In this document: piece after piece, positions 17,712-26,229 of the stretch
Layout: every line of letters starts with the position of its first letter
Numbering within the stretch: the stretch's first letter is position 1
Origin: CAADGU01 sp964581605
GTDB taxonomy: Bacteria; Chloroflexota; Anaerolineae; Promineifilales; Promineifilaceae
DNA length: 56,465 bases
Assembly (NCBI GenBank): GCA_964581605.1
Contig: CAZOPF010000028.1
Location: 1-56,465 of the forward strand
Direction of reading: 5' to 3'
The notes under the pieces: generated by a model
Seen by the model: the letters and a program-made list of their open reading frames with translations, nothing else
Told to the model about the DNA's origin: nothing
Databases searched by the model: none
Program-made: the position numbers and the translations under genes

Positions 17712-17910
17712 GATCACCTAAACACCTCAACACCTGAACACTCAAACACTCAAACACCTGAACACNNNNNNNNNNNNNNNNNNNNNNNNNNNNNNNNNNN
17801 NNNNNNNNNNNNNNNNNNNNNNNNNNNNNNNNNNNNNNNNNNNNNNNNNNNNNNNNNNNNNNNNNAACACCTGAACACTCAAACACTCAAACACCTGAAC
17901 ACCTAAACAC
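17712..17910. repeat. AACACCTG/AACACTCA octamer array spanning an assembly gap
   Basis: Octamers of the form AACAC(C/T)(T/C)(G/A) repeat on both sides of 100 N (17766-17865). The gap was almost certainly created because the assembler could not cross the array, so its true length is unknown. A complementary-type array lies at 25340-25462. Confidence 0.9.
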
Positions 17911-17914
17911 CAGA

Positions 17915-19495
17915 TCACACTCTTTCCGCCCGTTCCTGGTCTACCAGCACCCGGCGCAAAATTTTGCCGGAGAGGGATTTGGGCACCTGGTCAGTGAACT
18001 GCACCCGGCGGATTTTCTTTTGCGGCGAAACTCGTTCGGCCACCCAATCCATAATCGCTTCCGCGCTCACCTCCTGCCCCGGTTTGAGGACGATATACGC
18101 CTTGGGCACTTCGCCCGCTTCCTCGTCTGGGCTGGGGATAACGGCCGCGTCCGCTATCGCCGGGTGCGTCAGTAGCAGCCCTTCCAGTTCCGCCGGGGCC
18201 ACCTGGAACCCTTTGTACTTAATCAACTCCTTCAAGCGATCCACAATGTAGAAGTAGCCATCATCATCCACATAACCAATATCGCCAGTGTGCAGCCAGC
18301 CATTTTCATCAATAGTGGCGGCGGTGGCATCCGGGTTGTTCAGGTACCCTTTCATCACCTGCGGCCCCCGCAGCCACAGTTCGCCATTCTGATTGTGACC
18401 CAGCGGCTCGCCCGTCTCCACGGACACAATCATCGTCTCCGTGTTAGAAATGGCCGGGCCAATGGAGGCACGTTTGATCATGCCGGGGAAGTTGGGGCAG
18501 ACGTGCGTGACGGGGCTGGTCTCCGTCATGCCATACCCCTGGATGACGTTGCAGCCAATCCGCTGCACCACCGCTTCGGCCAACTCTTCGGACAGGGGAG
18601 CTGCGCCGGAGGTCAACTCTTCCAGCGAAGAAAGGTCATACTGGTCAATGAGCGGATGTTTGGCTAAGGCCAGCAAAATAGGTGGCACGACGTTGGTGCG
18701 CGTGACTTTGTGTTTCTGCACCAGTTCCAAAAATTGGGGCAGGTCAAAGCGGGGCATGGTAATAATGGTCGCGCCCATCATCAGGCTCATGTTCATGATG
18801 ACCACCATGCCGTAGATGTGGTAAAAGGGCAGGATGCCCATGATGGTGTCGGCCGAGGAGACCATTTTGAAGTTGGGAATGCCTTCACATTGGGCCATGT
18901 TGGCCACGATGTTGCGGTGGGTGAGCATGACCCCCTTGGGGTAGCCGGTGGTGCCGCTGGAATAGGGCATGACGACCACATCCTCGGCGGGGTTGATGGT
19001 GACTTCGGGTATACGGCCGTCGCTCTGCAACAAGGTGCCAAACGGCGTCGCCCCTTCTACCGGGTCAAAGGTGAAAATTTCCTCGACGTTGGATTTGGCG
19101 GCCGCTGCTTTGGCATTGGGCAAAAAGAGGGAGATGGTCAGCAGATACTTCGCATTGGAATCTTGTAGCTGGTGGGCCAGTTCATCGGCCGTGTAGAGTG
19201 GATTGACCGTTGTCACCGTGCCACCGATGAGGGAGACGGCATGAAAGGCGATGGCGTATTCGGGCAGATTGGGGCTGTAAATGGCAAACACATCCCCTTT
19301 GCCAAAACCGCGCTGGCTGAGGCTGGCCGCCACCAGGCGAATGGCCCCGGCTAACTGGGTAAAGGTGAGGGTACGGCCGCTTGGCCCATCAATCAGCGCC
19401 GGTTTATCGCCATACGGTTTGATCCGCTCCAGCAGGAACGGCGTCAAGGGCATATCGGGAATGTTTACATCGGGATAAGGACTTTTGAAGATCAT
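17915..19495 (-). CDS. Acyl-CoA synthetase (AMP-binding, 4-coumarate/long-chain type)
   Basis: This enzyme activates a carboxylic acid with ATP to an acyl-adenylate and transfers it to CoA. The 526 residues carry the P-loop signature MPYSSGTTGYPKGVMLTH, the A5 motif QGYGMTETSPV, the hinge-region A8 motif DRLKELIKYKGFQVAPAELE and the catalytic-lysine motif PKSLSGKILRR near the C-terminus. ATG 19495 follows AGGAGAA. With the two acyl-CoA dehydrogenases in this window it fits fatty-acid or aromatic-acid degradation, but the genes are not adjacent. By motif spacing it is closest to 4-coumarate-CoA ligase-like enzymes; the substrate is unknown. Confidence 0.9.
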   Translation of the reverse strand: MIFKSPYPDVNIPDMPLTPFLLERIKPYGDKPALIDGPSGRTLTFTQLAGAIRLVAASLSQRGFGKGDVFAIYSPNLPEYAIAFHAVSLIGGTVTTVNPLYTADELAHQLQDSNAKYLLTISLFLPNAKAAAAKSNVEEIFTFDPVEGATPFGTLLQSDGRIPEVTINPAEDVVVMPYSSGTTGYPKGVMLTHRNIVANMAQCEGIPNFKMVSSADTIMGILPFYHIYGMVVIMNMSLMMGATIITMPRFDLPQFLELVQKHKVTRTNVVPPILLALAKHPLIDQYDLSSLEELTSGAAPLSEELAEAVVQRIGCNVIQGYGMTETSPVTHVCPNFPGMIKRASIGPAISNTETMIVSVETGEPLGHNQNGELWLRGPQVMKGYLNNPDATAATIDENGWLHTGDIGYVDDDGYFYIVDRLKELIKYKGFQVAPAELEGLLLTHPAIADAAVIPSPDEEAGEVPKAYIVLKPGQEVSAEAIMDWVAERVSPQKKIRRVQFTDQVPKSLSGKILRRVLVDQERAERV

Positions 19496-19588
19496 GCGGG
19501 TTCTCCTTTTATCAACAGATGGGTCAACATTACTCTATTCTCTGTCACAATGGAGTAGGGGGCAAGTGGAAACGGCCGTGCCACCCCC

Positions 19589-19626
19589 AAAAAAAGAGAT
19601 TGGAGACCATTCAATCTCCAATCTCT
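19589..19626 (-). terminator. Intrinsic terminator after amylase
   Basis: AGAGATTGGAGA (19595-19606) and TCTCCAATCTCT (19615-19626) pair. On the minus strand the stem is followed by seven T, as expected for a terminator of the amylase gene. The stem is built from the AATCTCT repeat unit seen elsewhere. Confidence 0.75.
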
Positions 19627-19672
19627 CAATCCTTTGACTTCTCTCAGGACAAGCCGCCTAACCTCTGACAGG

Positions 19673-21898
19673 TCAGTTCTGCCAGTTCACGGTCACACTG
19701 CCCGGTGCAGGCGAACCGCAAGCCGGGGTGGTGTAGCTGTGGTTGCTGCCACCTTCCCATGTCACGCCGCCGCTGCTGGATATTTTCAGGAATTTGAACT
19801 GAATACTTGTCCCACAAGGTACGCTGGCCGTCAATTTCCAGCTCGGGTAAAAGCCGGTGTACGTCACAGCCGGGCCAACCGCTCCACCAAATTTGGGCAA
19901 ATTCGTGCCCGCCACCGTCGTTGTTGACCAGTTTGATAGCTCATAGACGCTGCCCGTCAGATACACCTGGTCGCCCCAGTTGGTGCTGGCGTTGTTCACC
20001 TGGAACGTCACCGGCACCTGCTGGTTTGCCAGCACCTGCACATCATACAAGTTGCTGCTGCTGGCCCCGCGCACTACCTTCACCTGGCGCAGCCCGGCGG
20101 GCACACCAGACGGTACCGTGGCCACAATGCGATTGGTTGTCCAGGAAATGATGCTGGCCTGGTATTGGCTGCCACCGTTGACAAAATAGACTTTATTGTT
20201 GGGGTCGGAAGTGCCAAAACCTTGCCCTTCCAGTGTTACTTTGTGTCCCGTGCGGGTGAGGGTGGGGGAGACGCTGCCTAACTGGGGTGTGGCGGGATCG
20301 GCCGCATTGTAGGACCAGACCATCGCCCGCCCCGGCCCTAACCACCAGGCGCCAATGGGATTATTACCGCCGCTGCCCGCGTTGACGGTAATGTTGTGGC
20401 CGCCAAGTAATCCGGTTAGTTGGTCACTATAAGTCCCGGCAGGCAAAGCCGTGTTGAGGCCGGTGATTTCATACCAGGTATTGGGGTTTTTGTTAATGGC
20501 GATCAGCACGACATCATCATAAAACTTGCGCTCATAGATGTAAACGTCATTGTTAATCCAGCGCTGTTGGTGGCTGCCAAATTGCAGTGCGGGTTGGCTT
20601 TGTTTCAGCAGCGAGAGCTTGTTGATCACCTGATAGGCAGTGCTGGAGGTGTTCCAACTGTTCATCATGGGCCGGTTGTAAGGGTCGCCACCGCCGTTGG
20701 TGTCATTGTGCAGGTATTGTTCCGTGCCATAGTAGATGCAGGGGGTGCCGCGCACTGTCAGCAGGAAGGCCAGCGCCAGGTGCAGTTGGGTATTGTTGTT
20801 GTTGATGCTCAGGAAGCGGGACATGTCGTGGTTGTCTATGAATGTGACCAGGTTTTCTTTGTATTTGTAATCCAGCCCGGTCTGGGTGATGGCACTGTCC
20901 AACGTACTCATGGGCTGGCCGTAGCCAAAAGTGTTGCGGATGGCGCTGTTGAGGTAAAAGTCGAGTACGGCCGTGCCGCTGTCATCACTAAAACGCACAT
21001 TGTCCCGGTACAGTGGGTCGCTGGTGCTGCCCAGATACCACTCACCAAAGATAAACAGGTCTTTATCATGCAAAATATCGTCATTGTAGGCCCGCTGCCA
21101 GCCCGATGTCATATGCTTCACGGCGTCCATGCGCAGGCCATCAATATCCTTGGCCAGCCATAGCCCAAGCGCGTCTTGCATGTACTGGTTCACATAGGAA
21201 TTTGTCTGCTCAAAGTCAGCCAGGTCGGCCAGATTGAGATATTGCGTTTCGTAACGGTCATCCCAATTGGTGATGCCGCCGTTGTGGTGGAAGTAGCCGT
21301 TGGGGTCATTGGCATAACTGGCGACAAATGTGCCCGCATTGTACAGCGCCCCGTTTTCGGCAAAACTGGGGTTGTTCACATCGGCCGGGCTGGTGTGGTT
21401 GGGTGCCCAATCTACCACCACCTTGATCCCATTGGCGTGGGCGGCGTTGACCAGATTTTGGAACTCCGTCCAGGTGCCAAAATGCTCTTCCGGCGTTTTG
21501 AAGTCCCGCGCCCAATAGCCATGATACCCGGCATTGGGCACACCGCCGTAGGTGGCGGCCACGTTGATATTGTCTACCGGTGGGGAAATCCATACGGCCG
21601 TGACCCCCATATCCTTCAAATAGCTCATCTTGGCCTGAATACCGGCCCAGTCGCCGCCCCAGTACAATTTCCAGTTTGACCTGGCGGCGTCATACAGGCC
21701 AGGGCTTTGCGTCGGGTTGTTGTTGCCACTGTTGCCATCAAAAAAGCGGTCGGTGATAATTTGATAACAAACATCACTTTTGTATGAAGCATCACTGGTG
21801 ACCGGCCCAGCCTCGGTGCGCGGCGCAGCAATAGCCAGGGGAGCCAGCAGCATCGCCAACAAAACCAACAAGAGCAAAATGCGGGTTCTCGTCTGCAT
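19673..21898 (-). CDS. Secreted GH13 amylase with CGTase-like domain order
   Basis: This is an exported starch-degrading enzyme of 741 residues. Signal peptide 1-24 (MQTRTRILLLLVLLAMLLAP region) is followed by the GH13 barrel with D258 (GLRMDAVKH, nucleophile), E286 (FGEWYLG, acid/base) and D358 (DNHDMS). Then come a beta domain C, an IPT/TIG domain (about 540-625) and a starch-binding CBM20 domain (about 635-741). This A-B-C-D-E order is that of cyclodextrin glucanotransferases and maltogenic amylases. In the LADLADFEQ stretch an Ala (A224) stands where cyclising enzymes carry Tyr or Phe, from remembered alignments, which suggests hydrolysis over cyclisation. Start ATG 21898 follows AAGGAGAAAG. 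It lies 67 bases after marR on the same strand. Confidence 0.88.
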   Translation of the reverse strand: MQTRTRILLLLVLLAMLLAPLAIAAPRTEAGPVTSDASYKSDVCYQIITDRFFDGNSGNNNPTQSPGLYDAARSNWKLYWGGDWAGIQAKMSYLKDMGVTAVWISPPVDNINVAATYGGVPNAGYHGYWARDFKTPEEHFGTWTEFQNLVNAAHANGIKVVVDWAPNHTSPADVNNPSFAENGALYNAGTFVASYANDPNGYFHHNGGITNWDDRYETQYLNLADLADFEQTNSYVNQYMQDALGLWLAKDIDGLRMDAVKHMTSGWQRAYNDDILHDKDLFIFGEWYLGSTSDPLYRDNVRFSDDSGTAVLDFYLNSAIRNTFGYGQPMSTLDSAITQTGLDYKYKENLVTFIDNHDMSRFLSINNNNTQLHLALAFLLTVRGTPCIYYGTEQYLHNDTNGGGDPYNRPMMNSWNTSSTAYQVINKLSLLKQSQPALQFGSHQQRWINNDVYIYERKFYDDVVLIAINKNPNTWYEITGLNTALPAGTYSDQLTGLLGGHNITVNAGSGGNNPIGAWWLGPGRAMVWSYNAADPATPQLGSVSPTLTRTGHKVTLEGQGFGTSDPNNKVYFVNGGSQYQASIISWTTNRIVATVPSGVPAGLRQVKVVRGASSSNLYDVQVLANQQVPVTFQVNNASTNWGDQVYLTGSVYELSNWSTTTVAGTNLPKFGGAVGPAVTYTGFYPSWKLTASVPCGTSIQFKFLKISSSGGVTWEGGSNHSYTTPACGSPAPGSVTVNWQN

Positions 21899-21965
21899 AT
21901 CTTTCTCCTTATGTAAACTTCAAAAAGAAATAAAAATAGAGTGTGGGTCAATCACACTCCTATGG

Positions 21966-22409
21966 TTACGGGGCGGGAATGGTTGGCTGCAAAAGCTGTT
22001 GACGCAGGCCGTCACTCAATTTTTGCAGAAGTGTTTGCAAGTCGGCCTGCTCCTGATTGTCCAATAGCGTCAGGCGGTCGCGGGTGTAGTTTTCGTGGGC
22101 CAGGTGCAGTTGGGTGATGAGGGACTGCCCAACGGCCGTGATTTGCAACCGATTCACCCGCCGATCATGTTCATCACGTTGCCGGGTAATCAGCCCTTTG
22201 CGCTCCAAAATACCGGCCACGCGGGTAATGTTACTGGGGTCACAAAGCATCGCCTGGCTTAACTCGCTCATTGTTTTTGGTTCTTCTGCCAACCAGAGCA
22301 GGGCATAAAATTGCGCCTGGGTCAGATTATGCCGACCAAAAAATTGTTGGTCGCCATCATCCAACAGCAGGTAAACCGTTTTGATCAATTCGTAGTTTTC
22401 CAACAACAA
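21966..22409 (-). CDS. MarR-family transcriptional regulator
   Basis: This is a 147-residue winged-helix dimeric repressor. The core TMSELSQAMLCDPSNITRVAGILERKGLITRQRDEHDRR contains the recognition helix and the charged wing typical of MarR/SlyA. Only TTG start codons are available: the frame is closed by a stop at 22425-22427, and I use TTG at 22409. A palindrome at 22429-22455 lies directly upstream and is the likely autoregulatory site. The secreted amylase follows 67 bases downstream on the same strand, so the two may be cotranscribed. A divergent histone-deacetylase-family gene lies on the other side. The ligand is unknown. Confidence 0.85.
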   Translation of the reverse strand: MLLENYELIKTVYLLLDDGDQQFFGRHNLTQAQFYALLWLAEEPKTMSELSQAMLCDPSNITRVAGILERKGLITRQRDEHDRRVNRLQITAVGQSLITQLHLAHENYTRDRLTLLDNQEQADLQTLLQKLSDGLRQQLLQPTIPAP

Positions 22410-22428
22410 GGGTAAATGTCCAAATTAG

Positions 22429-22455
22429 TTGATACATCAATAATTGATGCGTCAA
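22429..22455. promoter_or_regulatory. Predicted MarR operator
   Basis: The core CATCAA-TAA-TTGATG is a perfect palindrome, flanked by outer half-sites TTGA and TCAA at matching distance, giving a 27-base two-fold site. It lies 20 bases upstream of the marR start. A single half-site in opposite orientation (TGTATCAAC, 22699-22707) lies upstream of the divergent gene. Confidence 0.65.
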
Positions 22456-22776
22456 GCATATGGGATCAAAGGCAAAATGTCAATCATATTTGCACATGCA
22501 GCGGCAATTCAAATTTGGGGCATGATTCAGAAATCCAAGAAATCAGCCTGGCACTTTGTAGGATGATTTTGCCAATCGTTCCACAATCTGTAAAGGACAA
22601 CTTCCGCTTTATGAACCATGCCGAATTCGGTGTTTGTTAGACGAAACGCGCCGCAGCATGTTGGTTACGCCTTTTGTAATGTGCTTGAGCATGTTTTTGT
22701 ATCAACCTATGAAATCATTCACAGGCAATCGGGTCAAATTGGGAGATAGCGGCTAAACTTGGGGCCAGAGGTGAAT
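22456..22776 (+). other. Intergenic region between marR and the deacetylase-like gene
   Basis: This stretch of just over 300 bases has lower GC than its flanks and contains no convincing coding region; a short open frame over 22416-22640 has no family resemblance. The only structure I see is the isolated TGTATCAAC half-site near 22700 and a weak TTGAGC-17-TATGAA promoter-like pair around 22685-22713. Confidence 0.4.
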
Positions 22777-23664
22777 GTGAAGGTTTTCTGTTACGACCAA
22801 TATACCTATCCTCTACCGCCCCATCACCGGTTTCCGGCCGGGAAATATGAACTACTGAGGCAAGCGGTGGAAGCGGCCGCCATTGTGCCCCGGCAAAATC
22901 TGGTACGGCCGTTGCCCGTAACCTTTACCGAACTGACATTGGCACATGATCCAGATTACATTGAACGGGTGTTGTTGGGCCGGCTCAGCGTGGCCGAACA
23001 GCGGCAAATTGGCCTGCCCTGGTCGCCGGAACTGGCGCTGCGGGTGCAATACTCGGTGGGGGCGACAATTGGCGCCAGCCGGGCGGCCCTGAAAGAGGGC
23101 ATTGGCGTTTCGCTGGGTGGGGGCACCCACCATGCCCGGCGGGCAGAGGGGCAGGGGTATTGTCTGTTTAATGACACGGCCGTAGCTGCCCGCGTTCTCC
23201 AGGCGGAAGGGCTGGCCAGGCGGGTGGCCGTGCTTGATTGTGACGTGCATCAGGGCAACGGCACGGCCGATATGACCCAGAATGATGACTCCATTTTCAC
23301 CTTCTCTATTCACGGCCAAAACAACTTTCCCTTCCGTAAAATTCCTGGCGACCTGGACATTGGCCTGCCTGATGGCACGGGTGACCAAGAGTATCTGGCG
23401 GCTTTGCAAGACGGGCTGGAAAGAGCGCTGGCTACAAAACCGGACATGGCGTTTTTCCTGGCCGGGGCGGATGTTCATCACGATGATCGCCTGGGCAAAC
23501 TGGCGCTGACGCGGGCGGGAATTGCAGCGCGTGATCGTCTGGTGCTGCAAACCTGCCGCCGGCAGGGTATTCCGGTGGTGGTGACGATGGCGGGCGGCTA
23601 CGGCCGTGACATTCACGAAACAGTGGCTATCCAACTGCAAACAGTAAAACTTTGCGCTGAATGA
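22777..23664 (+). CDS. Histone deacetylase / acetoin-utilisation (AcuC) family hydrolase
   Basis: This zinc-dependent amidohydrolase has 295 residues and is related to bacterial AcuC and polyamine deacetylases. GTG 22777 gives MKVFCYDQYTYPLPPHHRFP, the family's standard beginning, and has GAGGTG upstream; an earlier TTG at 22759 adds six residues. Active-site motifs are GGGTHHARRAEGQGYCLFND (the tandem His), DCDVHQGNGT (zinc Asp and His) and AGADVHHDDRLG (zinc Asp). The gene is divergent from marR and is followed after 67 bases by a gamma-glutamyltransferase-family gene, possibly in one transcript. The substrate could be an acetylated protein, acetylpolyamine or another acyl amide. Confidence 0.9.
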   Translation: MKVFCYDQYTYPLPPHHRFPAGKYELLRQAVEAAAIVPRQNLVRPLPVTFTELTLAHDPDYIERVLLGRLSVAEQRQIGLPWSPELALRVQYSVGATIGASRAALKEGIGVSLGGGTHHARRAEGQGYCLFNDTAVAARVLQAEGLARRVAVLDCDVHQGNGTADMTQNDDSIFTFSIHGQNNFPFRKIPGDLDIGLPDGTGDQEYLAALQDGLERALATKPDMAFFLAGADVHHDDRLGKLALTRAGIAARDRLVLQTCRRQGIPVVVTMAGGYGRDIHETVAIQLQTVKLCAE

Positions 23665-23687
23665 AAATGAGGCGCGGAGAAACGTTA

Positions 23688-23706
23688 AGCGATTTGGCAA
23701 ATCGCG
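23688..23706. repeat. Small palindrome GCGATTT-GGC-AAATCGC
   Basis: Seven-base arms flank a three-base loop in the gap between the deacetylase-like gene and the gamma-glutamyltransferase-like gene. It resembles the short hairpins at 25505-25618. Confidence 0.6.
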
Positions 23707-23731
23707 CTACATTTTCGCAGGAGGCTGATTG

Positions 23732-25339
23732 ATGGATTTTGAATCGTATTCCTTTCCCAGCCGCCGCTCAAACGTGGTGGCATTGAATGGATTGGTGGCT
23801 ACAAGCCAACCGTTAGCGGCCCAGGCCGGTTTGGCTATTTTGCAGGCGGGGGGCAATGCGGTGGATGCGGCCGTAGCCACCGTAGCCACGCTCTGTGTGG
23901 TGGAGCCAACGTCCACCGGGGTAGGCGGCGATGCTTTTGCCCTTATCTGGCGGGCGGATGAGGGCAAACTGTATGGCTTGAACGCCAGCGGCCCTGCGCC
24001 TCAGGCATTGACGGCCGATTGGGTGCGCCGCCAGGGACACAGCCACTTTCCCGCTCTGGGGCCGTTGCCAGTAACCGTGCCAGGCGCGGTGCGCGGCTGG
24101 CAATTGGCGCTAGACCGGTTCGGCAGTATGGGGCTGGATAGGCTGCTGGCACGGCCAATTCAATATGCGCGGGATGGCTTCCCGGTGAGCCAGCGTATTG
24201 CCTTTGCCTGGGGCCGTTCGGTAGAGAAGATAAGCCAGCATCCAGATTCGCGGCGGGTGTGGCTGCCACACGGCCGTGCCCCCCGCCCCGCCGAACGTTT
24301 CCAAAACCCCGAATTTGCCCAAACCCTGGCCGCGCTGGCCGATAACGGCCCCGATGCCTTTTATTTGGGTGATATTGGTCGCCAGATTGCCGATTGTGTG
24401 CAGGCGTCCGGGGGGGTATTAACCCAGGATGATCTGGCACAGTACCAGGCAGAGTGGGTAGAGCCAATTCATGTAGATTACGGCGAGGGGTTTACCTTTT
24501 ATGAAATTCCGCCTAATGGACAGGGGCTAACGGCACTGCTGGCGCTCAACTTGGCCGGGCAATTTGATTTGCGCTCGTTGGGGTATGGCACGGCCGATTA
24601 TTATCACGCGCTAATTGAAATGATGAAGCTCGCTTTTGCTGATGCCCAGGCTTACATTGGCGATCCCCGCCAGACAGATGTGCCTGTGGCCGCGTTGTTG
24701 AGTGCGGCGTATACCCAGGCGCGGGCGGCGCAGATGGACATGGCCCAGGCACGGCCGCCGACCGCCGGGCAACCGCCGCGCCATGGCGATACGGTCTATC
24801 TGACGGTGGCTGACGGCCAGGGCAATATGGTGAGCTGGATTCAAAGCCTCTACATGGGTTTTGGCAGCGGGCTGACGGCGGGCACGACAGGTGTGCAGTT
24901 GCAAAACCGGGGCGCCAATTTTAGCCTGGAACCAGGCCACCCCAATGAGGTTGCGCCAGGTAAACGGCCGTACCACACTATCATCCCCGGTTTTATTACC
25001 AACAAGGGGCGTGCCTGGAGCAGCTTTGGTGTGATGGGTGGGTTTATGCAGCCGCAGGGCCATTTGCAAGTAGGGTTGAATCTGGCGTTGTGGGGGATGG
25101 ACCCGCAAACGGCTCTGGACGCGCCTCGTTTTAACTGGTTGCGGGAGATGGCGGTGGCATTGGAAACGGCCGTGCCCTCTCTCATCCATGCCCAATTAGC
25201 CGGGCGCGGCCACAATGTTACCGACCGTGAACACCCTATGTCCTTTGGTGGCGGGCAAGTGATTGTGCGTGATCCAGCTACAGGCGCCCTCATCGGCGGC
25301 AGCGAACCTCGCAACGATGGTGCGGCGATGGGGTGGTGA
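23732..25339 (+). CDS. Gamma-glutamyltransferase-family protein
   Basis: This is an N-terminal-nucleophile hydrolase of the gamma-glutamyltranspeptidase superfamily, 535 residues. The opening VATSQPLAAQAGLAILQAGGNAVDAAVAT and EPTSTGVGGDAFALI match the large subunit. The self-cleavage/catalytic Thr lies in RHGDTVYLTV near residue 355, followed by GNMVSWIQSLYMGFGSG and the small subunit. The ATG at 23732 follows AGGAGG with good spacing. No signal peptide is visible, so unlike classic periplasmic enzymes it may be cytoplasmic; several homologues act as acylases or oxamate-forming hydrolases. It follows the deacetylase-like gene by 67 bases. Exact substrate unknown. Confidence 0.88.
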   Translation: MDFESYSFPSRRSNVVALNGLVATSQPLAAQAGLAILQAGGNAVDAAVATVATLCVVEPTSTGVGGDAFALIWRADEGKLYGLNASGPAPQALTADWVRRQGHSHFPALGPLPVTVPGAVRGWQLALDRFGSMGLDRLLARPIQYARDGFPVSQRIAFAWGRSVEKISQHPDSRRVWLPHGRAPRPAERFQNPEFAQTLAALADNGPDAFYLGDIGRQIADCVQASGGVLTQDDLAQYQAEWVEPIHVDYGEGFTFYEIPPNGQGLTALLALNLAGQFDLRSLGYGTADYYHALIEMMKLAFADAQAYIGDPRQTDVPVAALLSAAYTQARAAQMDMAQARPPTAGQPPRHGDTVYLTVADGQGNMVSWIQSLYMGFGSGLTAGTTGVQLQNRGANFSLEPGHPNEVAPGKRPYHTIIPGFITNKGRAWSSFGVMGGFMQPQGHLQVGLNLALWGMDPQTALDAPRFNWLREMAVALETAVPSLIHAQLAGRGHNVTDREHPMSFGGGQVIVRDPATGALIGGSEPRNDGAAMGW

Positions 25340-25462
25340 TGTTTAAGTGTTTAAGTGTTTAAGTGTTTAAGTGTTTGGGTGTTTAAGTGTTGGGGTGTTG
25401 GGGTGTTTGAGTGTTTGAGTGTTGGGGTGTTGGGGTGTTTGGGTGTTGGGGTGTTGGGGTAT
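25340..25462. repeat. GTGTTTAA/GTGTTGGG octamer array
   Basis: About fifteen octamers of the form GTGTT(T/G)(A/G)(A/G) follow directly after the gamma-glutamyltransferase-like gene. A short inverted piece (CAAACACCAAAACACCC) just beyond could fold back on it. Confidence 0.9.
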
Positions 25463-25504
25463 GCAAACACCAAAACACCCAGCAATTCTCATTCTGCCGC
25501 CATT

Positions 25505-25618
25505 GCCTATGAATGAATTCATAGGCTGATACAAAAAACGTGCTAAAGCACGTTATCAGAGCCACCCCCAACGCGCTTTAGCGCGTTTACGTCTGGCAGA
25601 CACCGATTTCAATCGGTG
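25505..25618. repeat. Cluster of four short hairpins
   Basis: In order the stems are GCCTATGAA/TTCATAGGC (25505-25526), AACGTGC/GCACGTT (25537-25554), AACGCGC/GCGCGTT (25570-25587) and CACCGATT/AATCGGTG (25601-25618). Loops are two to four bases. A similar stem, TAGGCGC/GCGCCTA, is at 51894-51911. Confidence 0.8.
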
Positions 25619-25702
25619 GCGATGGTGGCAAACAGTGGCAAACAGTTCAGACTGAGAATTGCTGCAAAACACCTGAGCACTGAAGCACTTCTTTGTTTGT
25701 GG

Positions 25703-25711
25703 TGATATAAT
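25703..25711 (+). promoter_or_regulatory. Extended -10 promoter of the STAS/phosphatase module
   Basis: TGATATAAT is a perfect TGnTATAAT extended -10 element about 100 bases before the first STAS gene. No clear -35 is seen, which is acceptable for extended -10 promoters. Confidence 0.5.
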
Positions 25712-25813
25712 CGCCGGGTATAAGCAGCGGGTGGATGGCATCAGGCACTCCCTCAAAACCTTTATGCTTACTTTGCCCTTTTGCATGAATAAATCGGATA
25801 GGAGGAAAATTTG

Positions 25814-26161
25814 ATGAGCGAGTCTAATTTAAACATTTCAACCGAAAATTATAAACGAGCGGCGTTGTTGAAGGCCACAGGGCGGATTGATAGCAGTAAT
25901 GCAGCACAATTTGATTCGGCGTTAAAGGATTTATTGGCGGCCGGACAGTCGAACATTGTGCTAGACCTGGCCGATGTGAGCTATATGAGTAGCGCCGGTT
26001 TACGGGCCATTGTGGCTGCGCACCGGGAGTGTGCGCGGAAAAAGGGTACGCTTTGTCTGGCGCAACCGTCTGAACGAGTGGCAGAAGTTTTCTCTCTGGC
26101 GGGCCTGGATTCTATTTTTACAGTTTATGACGATGTGACATCGGCCGTTGGTAGTTTTTAA
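25814..26161 (+). CDS. STAS-domain anti-sigma-factor antagonist
   Basis: This is a 115-residue single-domain protein of the SpoIIAA/RsbV type. In partner-switching systems the unphosphorylated antagonist binds the anti-sigma kinase and frees its target; phosphorylation of a conserved Ser turns it off. The Ser lies in DVSYMSSAGLRAI near residue 59, in the correct loop. ATG 25814 follows AGGAGG. It is the first gene of a four-gene run with a kinase, a second STAS protein and a PP2C phosphatase. No sigma factor is nearby, so the output could be something other than a sigma factor. Confidence 0.92.
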   Translation: MSESNLNISTENYKRAALLKATGRIDSSNAAQFDSALKDLLAAGQSNIVLDLADVSYMSSAGLRAIVAAHRECARKKGTLCLAQPSERVAEVFSLAGLDSIFTVYDDVTSAVGSF

Positions 26162-26229
26162 GCTGTGAACCGTAAGCCGTTGAACTGATTACCGTTTACG
26201 ATTTACGGTTTACGGAGTGCCTCCTTTCC

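Larger units (their letters stand above)
25463..25813 (+). other. Non-coding stretch with hairpin cluster and promoter
   Basis: No gene is seen here. Four short hairpins stand in a row at 25505-25618, and an extended -10 promoter at 25703-25711 precedes the STAS gene. Confidence 0.6.

Noticed and set aside
20420..21163. A 247-codon frame antisense to the amylase
   Set aside because: Val-rich translation with no motif; the amylase frame is certain.
25340..25462. CRISPR array
   Set aside because: The unit is 8 bases with no spacers, there are no cas genes in the window, and similar arrays with other units exist throughout.
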